Position numbers and translations under genes: made by a program
In this document: positions 1-5,765 of the stretch, in pieces
Position numbering within the stretch: the first letter of the stretch is position 1
How the letters are laid out: each line of letters begins with the position of its first letter
Assembly: GCA_017431185.1 (NCBI GenBank)
Contig: JAFRLP010000084.1
Span: forward strand, 1-5,808
Reading direction: 5' to 3'
DNA length: 5,808 nt
DNA from: Victivallales bacterium
GTDB taxonomy: Bacteria; Verrucomicrobiota; Lentisphaeria; Oligosphaerales; Oligosphaeraceae
The notes under the pieces: model-generated
What the model saw: only the letters and a program-made list of their open reading frames with translations
Told to the model about the DNA's origin: nothing
The model's database searches: none

Positions 1-35
1 AGGCGGTTGGGATGAGAGTTTTGCAATTGCCTCTA
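1..35. repeat. Copy 1 (partial) of a dispersed palindromic repeat
   Basis: This is the right-hand end of the repeat seen in full at 3662-3753; the rest lies left of the window. Bases 1-33 match the reverse complement of 5683-5715 at 32 of 33 positions, and closely match 3721-3753 in direct orientation. The terminal motif TTTTGCAATTGCCTCT is the counterpart of TTTTGCAATTACCTCT in the middle copy. Its outer end coincides with the stop codon of the beta-barrel gene read on the minus strand (33-35). Read on the plus strand it keeps a frame GGWDESFAIAS, also found in the right-edge copy on the minus strand. The identity is directly visible; the mobility mechanism is unknown. Confidence 0.85.
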
Positions 36-923
36 GAAGCTGAAGGCCAGCTTGACGCCCCAGGCGCAGTTCACGCTGTTGAGGTGCTTGGTCTGTTTCT
101 GCTGCTTACGGAGATTATGGTCAATGGCCCAGCCAATGCAACCATAGGGACCAAAGGACACATGGTCATTGATGGCATAGGTCAAATTGGTTTCCCAGGT
201 CAGGAAGCTCAGCCCATTGCCAACCTGATGCTCAATCTCCTCATCATCCACCACATCGTAATAGAAGCCATTGTAGTGGTTGTTGCCCCACCACTGCGAA
301 ACAGTGTTCCCGAAGGTCAGTTTGTCGCTGAGGAACTTGAGGGGTTCGTCGTGGGAGACAAAGACACGGAAGTACCATGCCGCCTCCTTGATCCATTTGT
401 CATTGTTCCAGTCCACACGGACATCCACACCAGGATTCAGGTCAAAGTCGCCGATGGCAAAGCCGGTGGTGGCCTTCACGGCGATGCACTGTTCGTGAGG
501 TGAATGCCCGCCGAAGGTGCGACCATAGTGGGGATAGCGATAGGATGTGTAGTTGGCGTCCAGTTCCAGGGAATTGATGACTGGAATGTCTTTGAAGGTG
601 TAACCGTAGCCAAAGTAGAAGTCCCATTCCTCGGGTTCATTGCGGTAGCCATTCTCTTCGGTCAGGTCAACCGCCGTCCAGACGCCAGCATAGAAGCCTT
701 TGAGGGAGACGCTCAGGTCGCCGTACATCACCCGTTCAGGGTTGAACAGCTTGCCGCGGCACCAGTAGCGGGAGGAGTAGTCGATGCTAAAACTGACAGA
801 GGGTCTCCACTCATTGTTGGCAGGTTCCTCCAGTTGCGGGGCAGGGGCTGCTTCCTGGGCATGAACGGCGCCAGCCACCAACAGGCTTCCCAACATGCAA
901 AGCATTGTGTGTTTCAGACTCAT
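33..923 (-). CDS. Outer-membrane beta-barrel protein, Gcw_chp-like
   Basis: A 296-residue exported protein with no recognised specific substrate. Residues 1-22 form a signal peptide: a basic start (MSLKH), a hydrophobic core (MLCMLGSLLVAGA) and an Ala-x-Ala-type cleavage site AVHA before QEAAP. The mature part is rich in alternating aromatic and polar strands (DYSSRYWCRG, GFYAGVWTAVDL, FYFGYGYTF) and ends KLAFSF; a terminal Phe is typical of barrels inserted by the BAM machinery. The order SxDYxSRYxxRG then GFYAGVW resembles the Gcw_chp family (Pfam PF09694, TIGR02001), an outer-membrane family of unknown role; this is by recall, not a search. The ATG at 923 is chosen because GGAG lies 6 nt upstream and the signal peptide follows directly. 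The frame is open up to 1079, but starts there lack a ribosome site and add non-signal sequence. It stands alone behind a 388-bp gap, so it probably has its own promoter. The TAG stop lies at the edge of repeat copy 1. Confidence 0.85.
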   Translation of the reverse strand: MSLKHTMLCMLGSLLVAGAVHAQEAAPAPQLEEPANNEWRPSVSFSIDYSSRYWCRGKLFNPERVMYGDLSVSLKGFYAGVWTAVDLTEENGYRNEPEEWDFYFGYGYTFKDIPVINSLELDANYTSYRYPHYGRTFGGHSPHEQCIAVKATTGFAIGDFDLNPGVDVRVDWNNDKWIKEAAWYFRVFVSHDEPLKFLSDKLTFGNTVSQWWGNNHYNGFYYDVVDDEEIEHQVGNGLSFLTWETNLTYAINDHVSFGPYGCIGWAIDHNLRKQQKQTKHLNSVNCAWGVKLAFSF

Positions 924-929
924 TTCAAT

Positions 930-933
930 CTCC
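930..933 (-). promoter_or_regulatory. Ribosome binding site of the beta-barrel gene
   Basis: GGAG on the minus strand, 6 nt before the ATG at 923. It decides the start: the in-frame ATG four codons upstream (935) has no purine-rich site at a suitable distance. Confidence 0.6.
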
Positions 934-1082
934 ATTTCGTGTTTGCTGTAACCTCGGGCTGAACGCCCAAACAACACACCTGCCACACGACAGGCAACAA
1001 CCATTGAGAGGCGCATGCAAAACCACCGCACCGACATCGGCAGACAGCCAGGACAACGGCCCTGCGGCGACCACAACATCTA

Positions 1083-1112
1083 ATAATATTCCACACCATG
1101 CGCTTTTTGCAA
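1083..1112 (-). promoter_or_regulatory. Candidate sigma-70-type promoter for the beta-barrel gene
   Basis: On the minus strand TTGCAA (1107-1112; 4 of 6 to the -35 consensus) is followed after 18 nt by TATTAT (1083-1088; 5 of 6 to the -10 consensus). It lies in the only AT-rich pocket of the gap and points to the beta-barrel gene. The implied leader is roughly 150 nt. A weaker alternative, TTGCCG-16 nt-TATTTT, lies slightly further upstream. The inference rests on consensus match only; promoter rules for this phylum are assumed. Confidence 0.35.
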
Positions 1113-1190
1113 ATGCAAGACCAGAATTTCTTGGGACTTTCTTCAAAAAATACCTGTGCAATTAGGAGCGGCAAGGCCATTGCGAGTAAA

Positions 1191-1217
1191 ATTGACCACA
1201 CAAGCGCGGTCTGCCAT
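1191..1217. repeat. 27-bp direct repeat, unit A
   Basis: Matches 1274-1300 at 23 of 27 positions in the same orientation, 83 bp apart. All four differences are A/G exchanges, and both units begin ATTGACC and end CGGTCTGCCAT. The core GACC...GGTC (1194-1211) is an imperfect inverted repeat, weaker here than in unit B. The function is unknown: a dispersed genomic repeat, a regulator site or a vestigial hairpin are all possible. Confidence 0.7.
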
Positions 1218-1273
1218 ACCCGACACTCGTCCACGAGCCAAGGACTCCGCGACAGGGACGCCACCGGCGCCAG

Positions 1274-1300
1274 ATTGACCGCGCGAGCACGGTCTGCCAT
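1274..1300. repeat. 27-bp direct repeat, unit B
   Basis: Second unit of the pair with 1191-1217. Its core at 1277-1294 reads GACCGCGCGAGCACGGTC and can fold as an 8-pair hairpin with a single mismatch and almost no loop. It lies 12-38 bp beyond the stop codon of the hydrolase-like gene, so in RNA it could form a stem in that gene's 3' end. No U-run follows, so it is not a standard intrinsic terminator. Confidence 0.7.
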
Positions 1301-1311
1301 TGCCTATCCAG

Positions 1312-2547
1312 TCATTGGATGCGGGGAGTGGAACGATGCAGTTCAGGCGAGGCCAGAACAATGACCCCGCATGCGGGAGTGGAACAGAAGGAGAGTCCAA
1401 CAGCGTTGCGCGGCTCCGAAATGGACACCAGCACTTCAGGGCTGGAGGAGTCCAACTGAAACCCACCAATCGACTTACCATCGTTCATCAAGGTTACACT
1501 CACAGCCCCGGCAACTGGAAAGGCCGGATGAAGGCCGCACTTCGCCGTAAGCAGACGGAACGAGCCAGGCGCAATCCAATAGAGCAGACGACCCTCGTTG
1601 TGGCTTCCAAAGGCAAGACCATGCTCATACCGCGTGGAGCCGAGCTGCAATGCCAGCGGGGACTCTCCCGCCTCACCTGGCACGTAGTCATGCGTCAGGC
1701 TGCGGAAACGATAGGGGCCAAAGCCTCCAAAGGGAAATTCAAACGCTTCCAACGTCTCCAGGCGCAATGGGTCAGGCTGCGCCATAGCCTCTCCCCTGGC
1801 GAGCTGACGCACGGTACAGATGACATCCGCGCAAAGCCGAATGGTGGCTTCCCCCATTGGACGTACACATGACCCAGTTTTCCCGCATCGCCCCGCACGG
1901 GAGTCCATGATATAGTTCACACAGAGCCTCCTGGCGGCAACTGCGGTCTGACAATAGGCGGCATAGAGACGCATGACCAATTCGTCCACCGAGTCGCCCA
2001 AAGAGCAGGGCATGTAATCCAGGCGGGGTTCCGGGTCACGCCAGCGAAGTCCCGCAAGCAGTTCCGTGGGGATGGGACGGCCTTCGAAAAGCCTGTCCAG
2101 AAAGGCCAGGTCAGCACCGCCTGGTCCCTCCAAGGCGTGCATGCCAAAGGTGGAGTCCTCCAGGACATGGAGCAGAACCCCCAGGTGGCGGCTCCCCGCG
2201 TCCTCCCGTCCTGCACGGAATTCGCGGACGGCATGGCCAATGCAGTGGCGGAAGCCTGCATGGGCATGCCGAAAATTCGCATTGTCAAAAGGGACTGGGC
2301 GGACAGGGTGGCCATCCTCCATTTTCCAATAGCGGTAGAGAGGATTCCAGCAAATATCAGGAAGGTAGTGGAACTGAATCCCATCCAGGAAGGGGCAATA
2401 AGGGGCGATTTCCTGCCAGCGCGCCGAGAAATACTCATCGGGGTAAAGGCAATAATCCCGGATCAGACGTTCGGACGCGGGCAGTGGCGCTGGCTGAAGC
2501 GCGAGCGCAGCACGGGTGAGCAAGGAGTGTGTCAAAGCGTCTGGCAT
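1312..2547 (-). CDS. Zinc-phospholipase-C-like domain fused to an NPCBM-like domain
   Basis: A 411-residue protein without signal peptide, presumably cytoplasmic. The N-terminal half resembles the zinc-dependent phospholipase C / S1-P1 nuclease fold. ALTHSLLTRAALAL (about 4-17) recalls the STHxxIxxRAL start of the PF00882 group, YPDEYF (35-40) recalls its PD motif, and LLHVLEDSTFGMHALEG carries H127-x3-D131-x5-H137, the same spacing as the metal ligands H118/D122/H128 of Bacillus phospholipase C. The last His and Glu ligands are not evident downstream, so activity is uncertain. About residues 275-405 look like an NPCBM/galactose-binding-like beta sandwich (YEHGLAFGSHNEGRLLYWI, then alternating strands), normally a carbohydrate-binding module. 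The protein has many Cys residues. The ATG at 2547 is chosen over 2598 because GGAAGG lies 5 nt upstream; it overlaps the regulator gene by 16 bp, suggesting coupled translation. The substrate is unknown. The domain calls are from motif memory and are moderate (N-terminal) to fair (C-terminal). Confidence 0.75.
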   Translation of the reverse strand: MPDALTHSLLTRAALALQPAPLPASERLIRDYCLYPDEYFSARWQEIAPYCPFLDGIQFHYLPDICWNPLYRYWKMEDGHPVRPVPFDNANFRHAHAGFRHCIGHAVREFRAGREDAGSRHLGVLLHVLEDSTFGMHALEGPGGADLAFLDRLFEGRPIPTELLAGLRWRDPEPRLDYMPCSLGDSVDELVMRLYAAYCQTAVAARRLCVNYIMDSRAGRCGKTGSCVRPMGEATIRLCADVICTVRQLARGEAMAQPDPLRLETLEAFEFPFGGFGPYRFRSLTHDYVPGEAGESPLALQLGSTRYEHGLAFGSHNEGRLLYWIAPGSFRLLTAKCGLHPAFPVAGAVSVTLMNDGKSIGGFQLDSSSPEVLVSISEPRNAVGLSFCSTPACGVIVLASPELHRSTPRIQ

Positions 2548-3596
2548 TTTCGCCTTCCACGGTAATGCGCCACCAGTTCCATCCCGATGGTGCGACACTC
2601 ATGGCTGCTCTTCAGAAGCATCTGCACGGCCGTCCGCCCATGGTTCTCGGCGTCATTCTGCACATCGATAGCCGCAGCGTTCCGAAAGGAGCGGTCGCTG
2701 GCCTCCTTTCCATAGCGGATGAGGAACACGTCCTCCGGGCATTTCAGACCGTGTGCCATGAGGAATTCCAAGGCGCCGCCGAAGGCGGGTTCAGTCAGCA
2801 AAACACAGTCAGGATGGAAGTCGGCAAGCCTCTCCATGGCCTTCTGCCCGTTCTCACCAGCCTCCGCCACCGCCTTGGAGAACACCTTGCAATCAGCGGC
2901 GAAATCCGTCAGGACATCCCGCATGTCACGTACCAGACGGGTCTGTGCCAGCCCCGTCACCAGCCCAAAACGACGGCAGCCATAGGCGTAGGCTCGTTGC
3001 AGGGCCTCGCGCAGTTTCGCCAGGTTGTCAGTGACCACTCGCGCATACTGCTCCACAAGGTCATAGTTTCCCACCACAACCAGGTTGCCATTGCATCTGT
3101 CCGAAGCCTTGGCCAGGAAATCCGCGTCCAACAGTCCCGTGACAACCAACCCCTCGCCTGGACGCGGCAGGAACCAGCGGAAGAATTCCTCCCTGTTCTT
3201 GCCAAAGCGGACAATGATGCGCAGGCCATAGAGTTCCGCCTCCTTGACCAGCCCAATCAGGATGTTGAAGAAGAAAGGATGGTAGCACTGCTCGTCCATG
3301 ACGGCATACCAGATGTTGCCCACGTCGGAGACTTTGGTCTGCGGGGCGACGAAAATTCCGCTGGTCATGCGTCGTTCCAGCAGTCCGTCCTTGACCAGCA
3401 AGTCAACGGCTGCGGCAATGGTCCGCAATTCCGCATGGTAGATTTCATGAAGTTTGCGGTAGGAGAAGAAACGCTCTCCGGCGGCATGCCCTCCCAGCAC
3501 CAGTTCGCGCTTGAGCTGCTCGTAGAGCTGCAAGTAGATGGGGCGCGGTGCGCCCCGCTCAATCAGTTCGGGTATTAGATATTGGCTCACTGGCAT
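2532..3596 (-). CDS. GntR-type transcriptional regulator with LacI-like sensor domain
   Basis: A 354-residue DNA-binding repressor or activator. Residues about 16-86 are a GntR winged helix-turn-helix: PIYLQLYEQLKRELVLGG, then SYRKLHEIY, then TIAAAVDLLVKDGLLERR and the wing SGIFV. From about 90 to 345 it reads as a LacI/PurR periplasmic-binding-protein-like domain: NLAKLREALQRAYAYGCRRFGLVTG, CPEDVFLIRYG, and the late GRTAVQMLL that in LacI proteins follows the ligand-contacting Asp loop. Such chimeras (AraR is the classic case) usually respond to sugars; the ligand here cannot be deduced. The length is normal for the type. The ATG at 3596 gives a full domain, although no clear Shine-Dalgarno precedes it. 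It overlaps the following hydrolase-like gene by 16 bp. A perfect palindrome 28 bp upstream is the likely operator, so autoregulation is plausible. Confidence 0.92.
   Translation of the reverse strand: MPVSQYLIPELIERGAPRPIYLQLYEQLKRELVLGGHAAGERFFSYRKLHEIYHAELRTIAAAVDLLVKDGLLERRMTSGIFVAPQTKVSDVGNIWYAVMDEQCYHPFFFNILIGLVKEAELYGLRIIVRFGKNREEFFRWFLPRPGEGLVVTGLLDADFLAKASDRCNGNLVVVGNYDLVEQYARVVTDNLAKLREALQRAYAYGCRRFGLVTGLAQTRLVRDMRDVLTDFAADCKVFSKAVAEAGENGQKAMERLADFHPDCVLLTEPAFGGALEFLMAHGLKCPEDVFLIRYGKEASDRSFRNAAAIDVQNDAENHGRTAVQMLLKSSHECRTIGMELVAHYRGRRKCQTL
2553..2558 (-). promoter_or_regulatory. Ribosome binding site of the hydrolase-like gene
   Basis: GGAAGG on the minus strand, 5 nt before the ATG at 2547, inside the last codons of the regulator gene. 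It supports the shorter start over the upstream ATG at 2598, and it implies that ribosomes ending the regulator can restart on this gene. Confidence 0.6.
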
Positions 3597-3623
3597 GAAA
3601 AGGTCGGAAGTAGTAACGGCAAA

Positions 3624-3639
3624 CTGACTTTAAAGTCAG
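3624..3639. promoter_or_regulatory. Perfect 16-bp palindrome, candidate operator
   Basis: CTGACTTTAAAGTCAG is identical to its reverse complement and ends 28 bp before the start codon of the GntR-type regulator. GntR regulators bind as dimers to short perfect palindromes, so this is the best candidate for its binding site. On the minus strand the palindrome contains CTGACT, a possible -35 element, but only a poor -10 (TACTAC) lies at a suitable distance. Binding is inferred, not shown. Confidence 0.5.
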
Positions 3640-3661
3640 GGACTATCGTCATGATGGCTAC

Positions 3662-3753
3662 AGAGGTAATTGCAAACCTCCCGCCCAAGCGCCGCAAGCG
3701 ATGAAGCCACCGCGCCGTGAAGGCGGTTGGGCTGAAGTTTTGCAATTACCTCT
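3662..3753. repeat. Copy 2 (complete) of the dispersed palindromic repeat, MITE-like
   Basis: A 92-bp unit with perfect 15-bp inverted ends: AGAGGTAATTGCAAA at 3662-3676 and its complement at 3739-3753. Inside, the palindrome continues imperfectly (CCGCCCAAGCGCC against GGCGGTTGGGCTG), so the whole unit can fold into one long hairpin. A 21-bp stretch (3711-3731) is identical to the reverse complement of 5705-5725 in copy 3. TA occurs just outside both ends (TAC on the left, ATA on the right), possibly a target-site trace. It lies between the transporter stop and the regulator start. No U-run follows the stem on either side, so a standard terminator is unlikely, although mRNA processing or stabilisation is possible. 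Confidence 0.85.
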
Positions 3754-3772
3754 ATAATGTAAAAAGCCAAAG

Positions 3773-4999
3773 TCATTTGGCAAATGCGCACTTGGCAATC
3801 GGTGCCAGCAAAAGGAGAAACAGGAGTCCCGCGACGACAAAGACCAGGCGGACACTGCCGGCTGCCCCGATGATACCACCGCTCAGCAGGGAGGCCAGCA
3901 GAATCCCCGCCATGCGCATGCTGAAGGCAAAGCCAAACAGTGCGCCCCGCCTTTCAGGAGGGGTGGACCTGGAAAGCAGAGCCTGGAACGCGGGGTCAAG
4001 GCCGCCGGCAGACAGATAATGGAGAAATCGCATTCCGCCGAACATCCAGAGACTCTGCGAGAGCCCCTGGCCAACGGCGGTAAGCGCCGCCACAAGCACT
4101 GACGGGACAGCCAACACGGCGGTGGGCACCCGATCGCTTAGCCGCCCCATCGCCACACCGGACAGCAGCCCGCCCACTGCAGCGGCCAGGCTGACCATGC
4201 CAGTGCAGAAAACGGCCTTTTCCGCCCCTGCAAGACGGCAAACCAGCATGGGAACATACGGCTCGTCAAACCGCCGTGCCAACCCCAGACAGACAAACAT
4301 GACCATGACTGTCCAGACGACGGGCGGGCAATCCCCGAGGCACTTGCGCCAAGAGCCGTTTTCCGTCCTGGCTGGAAGAGGTTCCTCCCCCTCCCTGACC
4401 CAGATATGGGTGACCACTCCGCCCGTCAGGTACATTGCGCCGCAGGCCATGAAGCCCCACACGTAGCCCAGCGCGTCAACCAGGAAGGAGCCGCACAGGA
4501 AGCCGACCATGTTGCCGCTCCAGATTGCGGCGCTCAAGGCGCCTAGGGCCAATCCGTGATGCTCCTGCGGCGTGGTGCTGACAATCAGCGTCTGCGCAGC
4601 CGTGTTGGTGCCAGAGAAAGCGGAGACAACAAACCTCGTCACCACCAGCCATGCCGGGCTCGGGGCAAAGCAGAGCAGGGGAAACAGCAGCGCGGAGGCG
4701 TAGTAGGAGCGCAGAAGCATCAGCTTCCTTCCGTACTTGTCCGCCAGAACTCCCCAAATGGGCGTGGAGAAACAGAAACTGCATAGCCCGAAAAAGGAAA
4801 GAAGAGAGACCCATATCCCCAACACCTTCTCGTCCGTCACATGGTACTTTTCCTGGATGAACAGAGGCATGAAAGGCAGGATTGCGGAGCTTCCGGCGAT
4901 GCAGAGCAACTGCCCAATCCAGACGCAGAGCAGGTTCCTTTTCCAATTGATTGAATTGTCGGCCTTCAAGCCGCCTTTGGGAATCGCCAGGCGCACCAT
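3773..4999 (-). CDS. Major facilitator superfamily transporter, MdtG/TetA-like (DHA1)
   Basis: A 408-residue inner-membrane secondary transporter with about 12 hydrophobic segments, the usual length. The start NWKRNLLCVWIGQLL and PFMPLFIQE, and the loop 2-3 signature GVLADKYGRK (83-92, motif A) followed by LMLLRS, closely resemble the drug antiporter MdtG as I recall it. A weaker second motif A, GRLSDRV (285-291), marks the repeated half. An Arg in segment 4 (TRFVVSAFSG, R122) fits motif B. A hydrophilic loop at about 201-227 separates the two six-helix halves. The family exports drugs or small metabolites by proton antiport, but some members import sugars, and the substrate is not readable. 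The ATG at 4999 has GAGGAGAG upstream, overlapping the stop of the phosphatase gene, so the two are very likely one operon. The downstream end lies 20 bp from repeat copy 2. Confidence 0.92.
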   Translation of the reverse strand: MVRLAIPKGGLKADNSINWKRNLLCVWIGQLLCIAGSSAILPFMPLFIQEKYHVTDEKVLGIWVSLLSFFGLCSFCFSTPIWGVLADKYGRKLMLLRSYYASALLFPLLCFAPSPAWLVVTRFVVSAFSGTNTAAQTLIVSTTPQEHHGLALGALSAAIWSGNMVGFLCGSFLVDALGYVWGFMACGAMYLTGGVVTHIWVREGEEPLPARTENGSWRKCLGDCPPVVWTVMVMFVCLGLARRFDEPYVPMLVCRLAGAEKAVFCTGMVSLAAAVGGLLSGVAMGRLSDRVPTAVLAVPSVLVAALTAVGQGLSQSLWMFGGMRFLHYLSAGGLDPAFQALLSRSTPPERRGALFGFAFSMRMAGILLASLLSGGIIGAAGSVRLVFVVAGLLFLLLLAPIAKCAFAK

Positions 5000-5006
5000 C
5001 TTGACA

Positions 5007-5014
5007 CTCTCCTC
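5007..5014 (-). promoter_or_regulatory. Ribosome binding site of the transporter, overlapping the phosphatase stop
   Basis: GAGGAGAG on the minus strand, 7 nt before the ATG at 4999. Its first bases are part of the TGA stop (5013-5015) of the upstream gene, a layout typical of translational coupling. Confidence 0.7.
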
Positions 5015-5765
5015 AAATCAGCTCCTCAAGGGTCTTCAGGGAACGGACAAAGAGTCCGCCGTCCCGAAACAGGCTCTCCTCCGTCTGTTCACGGTCAATG
5101 ATGCACACATGTCGAATTCCCGCGCGCAAGGCGGGAAACAGGTCATGTTCGGGTTCATCCCCCAGCATCAGCAGTGTCTCCGGGTCATAGTGGTGGTGTT
5201 CCAGGATATTCGGGAAGTAACGCGGAGAGAATTTTCCCTCGGGGTCACGGAATTCACAGCCAGGATGGAAGGCGGAAACATAGGGGCTACCATCCAGCTC
5301 CGCCAGTCCCCCGACCGCCAACTTCGCCAAGGTCATAAAGCGGGAATTGGTGGTGGCTGCGCAGACTGGGATGCCGCGCCGTTTCATCGACTGCAGAAAA
5401 TGGCAGACGTCACCGGGGATGCGGATTCGCCTGCCCAGCTCCGCCTTCACGGCAGAGAAAAGAGAGGCGGGTTCAATGCCCAGGGCTGGAAGGAATTCCG
5501 AAAGGCAATGGGTCGCCAGGTCACCGCAAGACCGAATTTTACGTTCGGCGCTCTCCGCATCGCAGCCGTCCTTGTCCATGACCAACTCAACCAGGAGCCG
5601 CAAAGGGTCCCTGGGCCTTTCAGAGCCAGGCAAAACCTCGGTCACCGTGCCATCTATGTCCATTAGGATGCGACTGACTTTCGAGGCGATTGCAAAACTC
5701 TCATCCCAACCGCCTTCACGGCGCGCGGCGATGGCCTCATCGCCCGGACTCGTCTTGGTCACCAC
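5013..5765 (-). CDS. HAD-family hydrolase (phosphatase), N-terminus encoded by a repeat
   Basis: A 250-residue soluble protein from the GTG at 5765. All four HAD motifs are visible: I, DIDGT with nucleophile D36 and acid/base D38; II, CAATTNS around 136-141; III, K178 in EGKFS; IV, GDEPEHD with D203 and D208 for magnesium. Residues 41-130 are largely helical, fitting a C1-type cap, so a small phosphorylated metabolite is the likely substrate, as in phosphoglycolate-phosphatase-like enzymes. The start is unclear. The only candidates seen are GTG at 5765 or 5762, both inside repeat copy 3, and ATG at 5663, which begins at motif I itself (MDIDGT), would drop the preceding beta-strand residues and has no ribosome site. 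The frame also stays open to the window edge. Residues 1 to about 28 are thus repeat-derived. It is the first visible gene of an operon with the transporter 13 bp downstream. Confidence 0.85.
   Translation of the reverse strand: MVTKTSPGDEAIAARREGGWDESFAIASKVSRILMDIDGTVTEVLPGSERPRDPLRLLVELVMDKDGCDAESAERKIRSCGDLATHCLSEFLPALGIEPASLFSAVKAELGRRIRIPGDVCHFLQSMKRRGIPVCAATTNSRFMTLAKLAVGGLAELDGSPYVSAFHPGCEFRDPEGKFSPRYFPNILEHHHYDPETLLMLGDEPEHDLFPALRAGIRHVCIIDREQTEESLFRDGGLFVRSLKTLEELI

Larger units (their letters stand above)
924..1311. other. Non-coding region between the hydrolase-like and beta-barrel genes
   Basis: 388 bp without a convincing gene. Several frames are open on both strands, but their translations are Arg/Cys-rich, low in familiar motifs and mutually overlapping, as expected of GC-rich non-coding DNA. 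The part next to the upstream gene (about 1191-1300) holds two copies of a 27-bp repeat and short palindromes, including CTCGTCCACGAG at 1226-1237. The central part (1083-1180) is AT-richer and holds the best promoter candidate. The remaining 150 bp or so up to the beta-barrel start would be a long 5' leader if that promoter is used; no known riboswitch was recognised in it. Confidence 0.6.

Noticed and set aside
12..962. Two consecutive plus-strand open frames opposite the beta-barrel gene
   Set aside because: The minus-strand gene has a signal peptide, a ribosome site and a barrel pattern. The plus-strand frames are its complement and show no features of their own.
924..1079. N-terminal extension of the beta-barrel gene to an ATG at 1079
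   Set aside because: The extra 52 residues are Arg/Cys-rich and would precede a textbook signal peptide; GGAG at 930-933 supports the start at 923.
1098..1481. Short open frames on both strands in the intergenic gap (for example one containing MADRARAVNLA)
   Set aside because: The repeated peptide comes from the 27-bp direct repeats; no ribosome site or plausible protein composition was seen.
2548..2598. Longer start of the hydrolase-like gene at 2598
   Set aside because: The extra 17 residues lie wholly within the regulator gene, look unlike a domain start and lack the GGAAGG site that precedes 2547.
2529..3578. A 349-codon open frame on the plus strand opposite the GntR regulator
   Set aside because: It is the antisense shadow of a clearly conserved regulator, has no recognisable domain or ribosome site, and reflects GC-rich codon bias.
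3662..3753. Intrinsic terminator for the transporter
   Set aside because: The hairpin is long and lacks a U-run on either strand, and its sequence recurs at other gene boundaries in different orientations, so a repeat element explains it better.
4737..5666. A 309-codon plus-strand open frame across the transporter and phosphatase
   Set aside because: It runs antisense over two well-supported genes, including all HAD motifs, and its translation shows no coherent domain or membrane pattern.
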